DNA from: UBA961 sp049426725
Lineage (GTDB): Bacteria > Bacteroidota > Ignavibacteria > Kapaibacteriales > UBA961
Assembly: GCA_049426725.1 (NCBI GenBank)
Contig: JBMSYN010000018.1
Location: 1-46,280, forward strand
DNA: 46,280 bases
Direction of reading: 5' to 3'
This document shows positions 15,809 through 23,047 of this stretch, in pieces. The notes under the pieces are model-generated. The model was not told the origin of the DNA, made no database searches, and saw only the letters and a list, made by a program, of their open reading frames with translations. How positions within the stretch are numbered: the stretch's first letter is position 1; each line of letters opens with the position of its first letter. A program made the position numbers and the translations under genes.

Positions 15809-17367
15809 TGTATGATAATGAATTCTGTGCGACGATTTTTCTTTCTTGATGATTCTGAATCATTTGGCATAAGTGGCATGCTTTCGCCTTTGCCTGATAT
15901 GATGAGTCTTGATTTGCTGATACCGCGAGCAATCAAAGCACCGGCAACAGATTGTGCTCTTGAGAGAGATAATTGTTCATTGTCTTCTTCTTTTCCAATA
16001 TCATCGGTATGACCTCTGATTTCAAGTTTTACATTCGGGGAAGATTTCAGAGCAGAATAGATATTATTCAATATCGGTTCTGCCATTGGTGGAAGAATTG
16101 AACTACCTTTCTCGAATTCAATTTCTTCCATGTACACTGTACCAATTGCATCCCAAGAATGTAACATTGATTTGTCATAAAAGCCGTGGATTGTTCCCAT
16201 GATGTCTTTCCTAAGTGCAATCACACCTGAAACACGATGTTTATCTGCTGAAATTGGAGGCGCATAAGAAATCACATAATGATTTTTCATGCTTTTGATG
16301 ATGTCCGCAAGCACAAATGGAAATTCTTTCGTGGTATAAATGCGATACATTTTTCCGCCTGTGTTTTCGGATAATTTTCTGAGGATATCTTCATCGGTTT
16401 GACCATAGGCAATTGTATGTATGATGACTCCATTCTTTCTTGCATGCCTTATCACTGAATCTTCATCTGCAGTTGAAGAGTTATCGCCACCATCTGAAAA
16501 GACAATCATCACTTTATTGGAAATGTGTGTTGATGTAAATTCATCAATCCCTGCAATTGCGCCATCATAGATTGCAGTACCGCCGCCATAAGATTGATCC
16601 GGAATAGTACTATCCCCACTCAATGAGATTGAGAAACTAATCGGTTTAATGCCACGCAAACCATCAATCTTGAATTGAGAAGTGTATTGTTCATAATTGC
16701 TTGACAAAGGAACTTCACGATGTATCTTCTTTGTAAATTTTACTACAGCTATTGCATCATCATCATTGAGCATGTCCATGGAAAGTCGAACTGCTTCTTG
16801 TAATTTATTTGCACGCATTTCACCCATGGAGGGAGAATGATCAAGTACCATTGACAATGCCAGAGGTTTTCTTGCATCTTCATTGATTTCATGCACGGTG
16901 AATTGTGTGATTTGTTGATTGTTTACATTCATTCCGCATGAATCTATCAACAATCGAAAGATGCTGTCTTTGCCTTTAATCACTTTTTTTCGATTCGGTC
17001 CGGCGAGACCTTTCACGAAAAACCCCTTTTCATCTTTGATGCTAAGTTTCACATGAATGCTGTCAGGATATCCTGCATCATTGATTCCAATAAGAGAGGC
17101 ATCGATCCCTGCTTGAGGCATTGGTAGAATACTATCTTGAACCGACATTCCACGTTCATAAACAGCAAGTATGGAATCTGATTTCATGGCTCTGTCTAAT
17201 GAAAATGGTATGGCATTCAATATCGAATCCATCGACTTTTCAGACATCTGATACCGTGGTTTATAATTTGGGGGTGGCTGCATTTCTTCGAATTGCCTGA
17301 TCATCATGTGAGGGCAGCCACTCAAAGGAAGGAGTAAAATCAATATGTACAGTATTCTGATTCTCAT
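15805..17367 (-). CDS. Outer-membrane lipoprotein with von Willebrand factor A domain and OmpA peptidoglycan-binding domain
   Basis: The 520-residue lipoprotein starts with a lipobox signal (LLLPLSGC, lipidated Cys18). The VWA domain covers about residues 165-360 with a complete MIDAS metal site: DHSPS (Asp176, Ser178, Ser180), GGGTA (Thr264) and SDGGD (Asp292). The C-terminal OmpA domain (about 412-520) has the peptidoglycan-contact residues in GHTDDIG (Asp455), LSRAQSV (Arg470) and the terminal NRRTEF. It would bridge the outer membrane and peptidoglycan while displaying a metal-dependent protein-binding domain. The in-frame region upstream of 17367 has no signal sequence, so this ATG is preferred. 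It heads the three-gene operon and is divergent from purD. Confidence 0.88.
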   Translation of the reverse strand: MRIRILYILILLLPLSGCPHMMIRQFEEMQPPPNYKPRYQMSEKSMDSILNAIPFSLDRAMKSDSILAVYERGMSVQDSILPMPQAGIDASLIGINDAGYPDSIHVKLSIKDEKGFFVKGLAGPNRKKVIKGKDSIFRLLIDSCGMNVNNQQITQFTVHEINEDARKPLALSMVLDHSPSMGEMRANKLQEAVRLSMDMLNDDDAIAVVKFTKKIHREVPLSSNYEQYTSQFKIDGLRGIKPISFSISLSGDSTIPDQSYGGGTAIYDGAIAGIDEFTSTHISNKVMIVFSDGGDNSSTADEDSVIRHARKNGVIIHTIAYGQTDEDILRKLSENTGGKMYRIYTTKEFPFVLADIIKSMKNHYVISYAPPISADKHRVSGVIALRKDIMGTIHGFYDKSMLHSWDAIGTVYMEEIEFEKGSSILPPMAEPILNNIYSALKSSPNVKLEIRGHTDDIGKEEDNEQLSLSRAQSVAGALIARGISKSRLIISGKGESMPLMPNDSESSRKKNRRTEFIIIQ

Positions 17368-17403
17368 AGGGAAAATATAACGGTTTGACTTTTGAGAAGT
17401 TTC

Positions 17404-17437
17404 ATTGTCTATACTACTGTCACATTTTGTAAATTTG
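17404..17437 (+). promoter_or_regulatory. Bacteroidota-type promoter for purD
   Basis: ATTG (17404-17407), 22 bases, then TAAATTTG (17430-17437) fits the -33 / TAnnTTTG pattern. The purD ATG is 28 bases after the -7 element. Confidence 0.5.
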
Positions 17438-17465
17438 ACTATTGCCACTTATTCACTGAATTGCC

Positions 17466-18758
17466 ATGAATATCCTCCTAATTGGTTCAGGCGGAAGAGA
17501 GCATGCTCTTGCTTTTGGACTTCATTCTTCTGCATCAACAAATACAGTATATGCCTTCCCCGGAAATCCCGGAATGAAGAATATCGCCACTCTTGTGGAT
17601 TCTTTATCGCTTAATGATACTGTTACAATCATTGCATTTTGTAAACAACATGCGATAGACTTGGTTGTAGTTGGACCCGAAGCACCACTTGTAAAAGGTT
17701 TGGCTGATGATCTACGATCTCACGGCATTGCAGTGTTTGGTCCTTCTGCAAAGGCGGCACGAATTGAATCCTCAAAAGGATTTTCCAAAGATCTCATGAA
17801 GCGACATGGCATTCCAACTGCCGGCTATGAGCGATTCACCAAAGAGCAATCCCATGAAGCTCATACATATATCAATGATAGATCGCTTCCAATTGTTGTC
17901 AAGGCGGATGGTCTTGCTGCAGGCAAAGGCGTGATCATTGCCGAAACACATCATGAGGCACATGAAGCAATCGATGAAATTTTTTCTGGTCTTTTTGCAG
18001 ATGCAGGTTCAAGCATCGTGATTGAAGATTTTCTCAAAGGCGAGGAAGCATCTGTTTTTGCAATCACCGATGGCAATAATGCAGTATTACTTGCGCCCGC
18101 TCAAGATCATAAGCGAGCAAAAGACGGAGACTTGGGAAAAAACACCGGAGGTATGGGTGCTTATGCGCCGGCACCTTTGGTTACGGATGATGTGATGCAA
18201 AGAGTTCATGATGATATTGTAAAACCAATGCTTAAAGCAATGAAGGAAGAAGGATATCCATTTGTTGGATGTTTATTTGTCGGACTCATGATTGATGACG
18301 GCAAGCCTTCCGTTGTGGAATTCAATTGCAGATTTGGTGATCCCGAAACACAAGCAGTGCTAAGTGTATTTCGCGGAGATCTTGCAAAACTTCTCCATTC
18401 CGCTGCGATAGGCACATTGGATGCCACTGCTATGAAAGCCAGATCAGAGGGATTTGCATGTAATGTTGTCATGGCATCAGGTGGATATCCCGATGATTAT
18501 GAAACCGGACATACTATCCTTGGCTTGGACAAATTATCTGAAATTCCCCAAGTTCGTGTATTTCATGCCGGAACGAAATCCTTGTCTGATGGCTCCATTG
18601 TCACTGCCGGTGGAAGAGTGCTGGGAATTTGTGGTCTTGGAGAAACCCTTGCTGAAGCCATTCACCATGCTTATTCTGGGGTGGAGCACATTCATTATCA
18701 TCACAGATATTATCGCACCGATATTGGCAAGAAGGGTTTGAATGTAACAAATCCCTAA
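17466..18758 (+). CDS. purD: Phosphoribosylamine-glycine ligase (GAR synthetase)
   Basis: This 430-residue ATP-grasp enzyme joins glycine to phosphoribosylamine in the second step of purine synthesis. The N-domain begins MNILLIGSGGREHALA, the family signature. VVGPEAPLVKGLAD, FGPSAKAARIESSKGF and PIVVKADGLAAGKGV follow in order. The metal- and ATP-binding end of the ATP-grasp domain is FNCRFGDPETQ, and GGRVLG lies in the C-domain. Length matches the family (about 425-430). A good promoter lies directly upstream, and guaA of the same pathway is elsewhere in the window. Confidence 0.97.
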   Translation: MNILLIGSGGREHALAFGLHSSASTNTVYAFPGNPGMKNIATLVDSLSLNDTVTIIAFCKQHAIDLVVVGPEAPLVKGLADDLRSHGIAVFGPSAKAARIESSKGFSKDLMKRHGIPTAGYERFTKEQSHEAHTYINDRSLPIVVKADGLAAGKGVIIAETHHEAHEAIDEIFSGLFADAGSSIVIEDFLKGEEASVFAITDGNNAVLLAPAQDHKRAKDGDLGKNTGGMGAYAPAPLVTDDVMQRVHDDIVKPMLKAMKEEGYPFVGCLFVGLMIDDGKPSVVEFNCRFGDPETQAVLSVFRGDLAKLLHSAAIGTLDATAMKARSEGFACNVVMASGGYPDDYETGHTILGLDKLSEIPQVRVFHAGTKSLSDGSIVTAGGRVLGICGLGETLAEAIHHAYSGVEHIHYHHRYYRTDIGKKGLNVTNP

Positions 18759-18798
18759 AAATCAGCTCTTTACGATTGTATTCACATACTAATAGCGG

Positions 18799-19416
18799 AT
18801 GTTCATCATGAACAGGGACAAGTCCTTCAATAGGTCCCGTATTCCAGCATCCACCGAGCTTTCAGAGCATACAGACCTAGAATTGTATGCCATGCTCAGT
18901 GGGGGTGGAAGTCATGCACATCAAGCATTGAGCATGTTGTATAAAAGACATTCACCAAGAATTTATTCTTATGTACGAAAGATTCTTGGGGATGTGCAAG
19001 CAACTGATGATATATTTCAAGAGACATTTGTTCGATTTTATGAGATGGGTGTTTCAGGACAAGACATACAAAATGTTCAGGGCTATTTGCTGAAGATTTC
19101 ACGCAATTTGTGTTTGAATGAAAAAGCAAAAAAATATAACACCAGCACAATCACGATTGAGAATTTTGAATTTCCTTCATTGGACACACCCTATGAACAA
19201 AAGGAATTGTCAAGACTAATTTCCACGGCACTAGAAATGCTTCCGGAAGATTATAAAGAAGTTTTGATCTTGCGTGAGATGTATGGATATAGCTACAATG
19301 AAATCGCAGAGATTGTTGAGACATCTATGCCAATTGTAAGAACGCGCATTTATCGCGCAAAGCAGAAGATTAGAGTTATTCTTCAGCCATTTATTGATGA
19401 TTTGTATAAACACTAA
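18799..19416 (+). CDS. ECF-type RNA polymerase sigma-70 factor
   Basis: The 205-residue protein has sigma region 2 at about residues 40-110 (MLYKRHSPRIYSYVRKILGDVQATDDIFQETFVRFYE). Region 4 lies at about 140-200 (LPEDYKEVLILREMYGYSYNEIAEIVE, with a helix-turn-helix and VRTRIYRAKQKIR). Regions 1.1 and 3 are absent, which marks it as an ECF factor. It is followed after 10 bases by a membrane protein that looks like its anti-sigma factor, and then by a lipoprotein gene; together these form an envelope-signalling cassette. An alternative ATG is three codons in. No clear promoter is visible, so autoregulation by the ECF factor is possible. Confidence 0.92.
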   Translation: MFIMNRDKSFNRSRIPASTELSEHTDLELYAMLSGGGSHAHQALSMLYKRHSPRIYSYVRKILGDVQATDDIFQETFVRFYEMGVSGQDIQNVQGYLLKISRNLCLNEKAKKYNTSTITIENFEFPSLDTPYEQKELSRLISTALEMLPEDYKEVLILREMYGYSYNEIAEIVETSMPIVRTRIYRAKQKIRVILQPFIDDLYKH

Positions 19417-19426
19417 ATAGAATCTC

Positions 19427-20626
19427 ATGAGTCAGGAATTTTCAAATCTGAGTCCGTCTGAAATGCTCACTTTATACATGGATGGTGAATTGCCGGAAGC
19501 AATGCAGCCATCTTTGTTCACGATGCTTTCTCAGCAAGCGGATTTACGACAAGAAATGCAGGATCATTTCACGATGCGCAAGTTCATCGACAATACGATG
19601 ATCATGCCACCAGAGTCCATGCATGATTCAATCATGCGTAGAGTTGGTGCAATTGCAATTGGTGCATCGCTAAATAATCCCGTATCCACCGGCATGATGC
19701 AAACTGTATCCTCTTGGCTTGGGAAAGCAATGCAACCACTCATGTATCTATTGATTGGTGCAAGCATTTCTGGATTATATTTCGCAAGTCAACAACAAAC
19801 ACCGACTATGGTTGTACCTTCAAATGCACAAAAAGCTTTTGTCATGCCAAGAATCATCCAACCTTCAATGAATCAAGCAATTCGTAGTGCTAGTCAACCC
19901 ATGGTCACAAAGAGTTTTCGACCTCAAGTTGCAATGGCAGTTAATCCAATCAAGCAAGAAGTTGTTGAAGAGATGAGTTCAAATGCGAATAATGAAAATA
20001 TTTCCAAAGATGTGTTGACCCAAGATGTTGTTCAACATGTAATTCCGGAAAACAAGCAACAGAATGTTATTTCTGAAGTGGATAATACTCCAAAGCCACA
20101 GACATTACAATCATCATTGAAGATAGACAATTCCTATCAAGCATATTCCCCCTTTTCACTTACCATGCGTGGATTCGCGCAACATTCTTTTGTTGATCAA
20201 ACTGTCACCCCTGTCAATGATCCATTCATCAATAGCATATCTCTCGGACTTCAGTATGATGTGTCTGAACAAGATGCTGTATATCTTGAAGTCGGACAGG
20301 AGTCCATTGCTCAACGATATACCGGAACGGAGAATAACTTCACCGTTCAATATGATCAGACTTATGTGGCTCCATGGGCTATGATTGGTTGGCAGCATCG
20401 CTTTGTTGGGAATCAATCCTTGCGTCCACTCATCAGAGTAGGTGCAGGTGGCATGTCAACTGGTCCGATGGCTCGCATGACATTGGGCATGGAATATGAT
20501 ATTAGCAAATCAATCACTTTGATTGGTGGCATCGAAGCCATGAGTACATTGTATTCATATCAAGGTCAGTGGTTCAGCACACAAAAAGCAGGAATCACCT
20601 ATGGTACGAGAATTTTACTTCGATAA
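19427..20626 (+). CDS. Putative anti-sigma factor with transmembrane helix and C-terminal outer-membrane-barrel-like domain
   Basis: This 399-residue protein follows an ECF sigma gene. Residues 1-75 resemble a cytoplasmic anti-sigma head without zinc ligands (LSPSEMLTLYMDGELPE, then LRQEMQDHFTMRKFI). A single membrane helix spans about 104-121 (PLMYLLIGASISGLYFA). Residues 122-240 form a long low-complexity linker rich in Gln, Asn, Pro, Val and Ser. Residues 241-399 consist of alternating amphipathic strands (SISLGLQYDVS, AVYLEVGQES, PLIRVGAGG, ARMTLGMEYDIS, ITLIGGIEAMS) ending in ITYGTRILLR, like a small outer-membrane barrel. One chain could therefore link sigma-factor sequestration to the outer membrane. 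Similar layouts occur in Bacteroidota proteins next to sigma genes, usually annotated only as barrel proteins. The lipoprotein gene starts inside its 3' end. Confidence 0.75.
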   Translation: MSQEFSNLSPSEMLTLYMDGELPEAMQPSLFTMLSQQADLRQEMQDHFTMRKFIDNTMIMPPESMHDSIMRRVGAIAIGASLNNPVSTGMMQTVSSWLGKAMQPLMYLLIGASISGLYFASQQQTPTMVVPSNAQKAFVMPRIIQPSMNQAIRSASQPMVTKSFRPQVAMAVNPIKQEVVEEMSSNANNENISKDVLTQDVVQHVIPENKQQNVISEVDNTPKPQTLQSSLKIDNSYQAYSPFSLTMRGFAQHSFVDQTVTPVNDPFINSISLGLQYDVSEQDAVYLEVGQESIAQRYTGTENNFTVQYDQTYVAPWAMIGWQHRFVGNQSLRPLIRVGAGGMSTGPMARMTLGMEYDISKSITLIGGIEAMSTLYSYQGQWFSTQKAGITYGTRILLR

Positions 20627-21734
20627 GCGAGACTTTATCGCATGGATTGTCTCGATGATTCTCATCATCGGGACATTTTCATCTTGCACCCCGGTGAATG
20701 ATGTCTCAGCCGATCGTACGAGAACAATAGTGGATTCAATCACAAAAGATTCATTGCATCGACTGTCTCTTTCATTACTTCCACAATCGCTTTCTTTTGA
20801 AACCGAATATCCATCAAAAGAAATTGTAAAGACCATTGCATTTGCAAATCTTTCCGACTCCTTATTCATCCCAATTGATTCAATTCGTTTGAAACATGGC
20901 AATCGAGGATTTTCATTGACATCGGATTCCATATATTTTGTGCTCACACCCAAATCTCAACAAGGTGCTTCTAAATCTATTCCTGTAAAATTTAATCCGA
21001 CCTCTGAGGGTGTTTTTCTCGACACATTATATATAAACGGTTGGAAGAATGTCTTTATTCCACTAAGAGCTGTTGTATTGAGCGGAACAAGAGTATGGCT
21101 TGAAGATGTGGATTTTGGTTCAATTCCTTATGGGGAGGTCCGGGATACGGTTATTCGAATACATAATTATGGAACCGAAACGGCAATCATTTCATCGCTC
21201 ACATTCACTGATGGATTCATCGATCAATTTGAATTGCTCTCAAGATTAAATCTTCCATATCAATTGCAACCTGGAACAAGCGTATCGATTCCATTGAGAA
21301 GCAAATCCACCGCGCAAGGACTGAATATCAATGCGCAAATAACTGCTGACATATCCTATACGGGAAAAGGTCGTGTAAAAACCATTGCTACTTGCTCCTC
21401 AAGTGTGTTTCTGAACAAAGGCATATATGTTACTGATTTTCGAATGTTCACTGCATCAATCAATAAGCCATTTGATGCAATGTGCACGATAGTGAATAAT
21501 TCCTCTACAACTTGCATCATCAGTCAATCAAAAACATTTGATGACAATGCAACCTGCAATGTTTTATTTGGACAAACAATCAATGGAAAACATCTTGCTC
21601 CAAATAGCATATTCACCTATACGATGCGTATAACACCGAAAAAGAAAGGTGCATTCTCCATCGACATACCATTCACCATCATTGGGGATTCAATCATTGA
21701 TAATGTCTGTAGCATCTATGGCATTGCAGATTGA
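20601..21734 (+). CDS. Lipoprotein with Ig-like (ASPM/SPD-2/Hydin-type) repeats
   Basis: The 377-residue protein begins with a basic n-region and a hydrophobic stretch ending in a lipobox (IIGTFSSC), so it is probably a lipoprotein. The rest is beta-rich with three apparent immunoglobulin-like modules. The pattern resembles ASH/Hydin modules, e.g. FETEYPSKEIVKTIAFANLSDSLFIPI and DVDFGSIPYGEVRDTVIRIHNYG. The reading frame starts 26 bases inside the preceding anti-sigma gene, which implies translational coupling. It is the third gene of the sigma cassette and could be the partner or ligand-sensing element; that role is inferred only from position. A second ATG at 20655 would give a poor signal. 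Confidence 0.7.
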   Translation: MVREFYFDKRDFIAWIVSMILIIGTFSSCTPVNDVSADRTRTIVDSITKDSLHRLSLSLLPQSLSFETEYPSKEIVKTIAFANLSDSLFIPIDSIRLKHGNRGFSLTSDSIYFVLTPKSQQGASKSIPVKFNPTSEGVFLDTLYINGWKNVFIPLRAVVLSGTRVWLEDVDFGSIPYGEVRDTVIRIHNYGTETAIISSLTFTDGFIDQFELLSRLNLPYQLQPGTSVSIPLRSKSTAQGLNINAQITADISYTGKGRVKTIATCSSSVFLNKGIYVTDFRMFTASINKPFDAMCTIVNNSSTTCIISQSKTFDDNATCNVLFGQTINGKHLAPNSIFTYTMRITPKKKGAFSIDIPFTIIGDSIIDNVCSIYGIAD

Positions 21735-21779
21735 CATCCCACAATTCCGTAATTTCACTTTTCAATTTGGTTATTCGTG

Positions 21780-22415
21780 ATGCCCGGAATTATCATAGAA
21801 GATTGGTCACTCATCCCTTTTCGTGATGCATGGTCGCGTCAAGAACAGTATGTGCGTGAGATACAACAAGGGATCCGACCCAGCACTTTGATTTTCTGCG
21901 AACATCCGGCGGTACTTACAATTGGAAGAGAAGGCGGAGAACACAATGTAAAAATTGATCCCGCTTTGCTCTTGATGCAAGGCATTGAAGTTATTCCCAT
22001 CAATCGTGGCGGAGACATCACTGCACATAATCCGGGTCAACTCATCGGGTATCCATTATTTCATCTTTCTGAGTATCGTGAGGATCTTCACTGGTTTTTA
22101 CGAAGCATTGAAGACATCATCATGCAAGTACTTGCTGAATATGGAATTGCGTCCGGAAGAGTGGAAGGGAAGACAGGCGTGTGGATTGAACAAGAGCGAA
22201 AAATCTGCGCAATTGGCTTGCATTGCTCGCGCTGGGTGACCTCCCATGGTTTTGCCTTGAATGTCAATAATGAGTTATCGATCTTCGACTCAATTGTCCC
22301 CTGCGGCATACCCGACAAAGAAGTCACTTCTATGTCAAAAGAACTCGGGATTTTGGTGGATATGGAAGATTTAAAAGAAAAATGCCGTAAAGCATATTTG
22401 GAATACTTTAAATAA
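21780..22415 (+). CDS. lipB: Octanoyl-[acyl-carrier-protein]-protein N-octanoyltransferase
   Basis: This 211-residue enzyme transfers octanoate from ACP to lipoyl domains, the first step of lipoate synthesis. It shows HPAVLTIGRE, the signature RGGDITAHNPGQLIGYP, the catalytic lysine in RKICAIGLH, SHGFALNVN and the nucleophile cysteine in SIVPCGI. Length fits the family. An in-frame GTG sits immediately before the chosen ATG. It lies 45 bases after the lipoprotein gene and just before tRNA-Gly. lipA is not in the window. Confidence 0.96.
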   Translation: MPGIIIEDWSLIPFRDAWSRQEQYVREIQQGIRPSTLIFCEHPAVLTIGREGGEHNVKIDPALLLMQGIEVIPINRGGDITAHNPGQLIGYPLFHLSEYREDLHWFLRSIEDIIMQVLAEYGIASGRVEGKTGVWIEQERKICAIGLHCSRWVTSHGFALNVNNELSIFDSIVPCGIPDKEVTSMSKELGILVDMEDLKEKCRKAYLEYFK

Positions 22416-22421
22416 AAAGTG

Positions 22422-22453
22422 TTTGCATGATATGGGGATAACCTCTAAATTTG
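22422..22453 (+). promoter_or_regulatory. Strong Bacteroidota-type promoter for tRNA-Gly
   Basis: TTTG (22422-22425), 20 bases, then TAAATTTG (22446-22453) is a full match to the TTTG-N~20-TAnnTTTG promoter form. The tRNA begins 21 bases after the -7 element, so the primary transcript has a short 5' leader. Confidence 0.7.
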
Positions 22454-22473
22454 TGACCCGTTCGATACGGTTT

Positions 22474-22545
22474 GCGGGAATAGCTCAGTGGTAGAGCGCA
22501 ACCTTGCCAAGGTTGATGTCGCGAGTTCGACCCTCGTTTCCCGCT
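22474..22545 (+). tRNA. tRNA-Gly (anticodon GCC)
   Basis: The 72-base cloverleaf has acceptor stem GCGGGAA (22474-22480) with TTCCCGC (22538-22544). The D-arm begins TAGCTCAGTGG. The anticodon arm ACCTTGCCAAGGT has GCC at 22506-22508, and the T-arm is GCGAG-TTCGACC-CTCGT. The discriminator is U, as expected for tRNA-Gly, and 3' CCA is not encoded. Confidence 0.97.
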
Positions 22546-22546
22546 C

Positions 22547-22562
22547 AACGGCGCAAGCCGTT
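22547..22562 (+). other. Small hairpin with GCAA tetraloop directly after tRNA-Gly
   Basis: AACGGC (22547-22552), GCAA and GCCGTT (22557-22562) make a perfect 6-bp stem closed by a GNRA-type loop. It lies two bases after the tRNA and is followed only by a weak pyrimidine tract. It could be a 3'-end processing or exonuclease block for the tRNA precursor. Confidence 0.5.
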
Positions 22563-22580
22563 ACTTCCTCTTTATGCTGC

Positions 22581-22622
22581 ATGCCTTGTCATCACTTCCC
22601 CCCGATGATAAGGCATTTTTTT
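22581..22622 (+). terminator. Strong Rho-independent terminator downstream of tRNA-Gly
   Basis: A 13-bp stem (22581-22593 with 22604-22616, one G-T pair) and a 10-base loop containing six C are followed by an uninterrupted T-run to 22622. It ends 15 bases before the ATG of the next gene. Confidence 0.88.
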
Positions 22623-22636
22623 ATCAATTGATACCT

Positions 22637-23044
22637 ATGCCAATTACAGTAGATATTCAAATCAAAAAACCAATTTCAATTGTATGGGATTGTTTTGTTA
22701 ATCCTATGCACATTATCCATTGGAATCAAGCATCATCAGATTGGCATTGCCCTAAGGCTGAAAACACTCTAGAAGTTGGGGGGACATTTGTATATACGAT
22801 GGCAGCTAAGGACGGAAGTTTTAGTTTTGACTTGGTCGGAATGTTTGATGAAGTTGTTCCGCATACATGTCTAGCTTATACACTTGGGGATGGCCGAAAA
22901 GTCAGAGTTACATTCGTTGAATCAGATGATCATGTGAATGTTATTGAGCAATTTGACCCTGAACAAATACATTCTGAAGAGATGCAAAAGCAGGGATGGC
23001 AATTGATTCTGAATTCATTGAAAGCATATTGTGAAGCATTGTAA
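22637..23044 (+). CDS. SRPBCC-fold protein (AHSA1/Aha1-like)
   Basis: The 135-residue protein starts MPITVDIQIKKPISIVWDCFVNPMHIIHWNQAS, the usual opening of small START-like (SRPBCC) proteins of the AHSA1 group. GGTFVYTMAAKDGSF, FDEVVPHTCLAYTLGDGRKV, VTFVESDDHVNVIEQF and a C-terminal helix (QKQGWQLILNSLKAY) follow. Such proteins form a hydrophobic ligand cavity; no specific ligand can be named. A 12-bp palindrome (TATCAATTGATA, 22622-22633) lies right before the start, and the tRNA terminator precedes that, leaving little room for a promoter of its own. It converges on the C25 peptidase gene with a 3-base gap. Confidence 0.88.
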   Translation: MPITVDIQIKKPISIVWDCFVNPMHIIHWNQASSDWHCPKAENTLEVGGTFVYTMAAKDGSFSFDLVGMFDEVVPHTCLAYTLGDGRKVRVTFVESDDHVNVIEQFDPEQIHSEEMQKQGWQLILNSLKAYCEAL

Positions 23045-23047
23045 ACA

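Noticed and set aside
22474..22545. Genomic island integrated at tRNA-Gly
   Set aside because: There is no integrase, no repeat of the tRNA 3' end in the window, and the neighbours are ordinary chromosomal genes.
22547..22622. T-box or tRNA-dependent riboswitch between tRNA-Gly and the SRPBCC gene
   Set aside because: There is no specifier loop, antiterminator bulge (TGGN) or aminoacylation-related gene; the elements are a small hairpin and a plain terminator.
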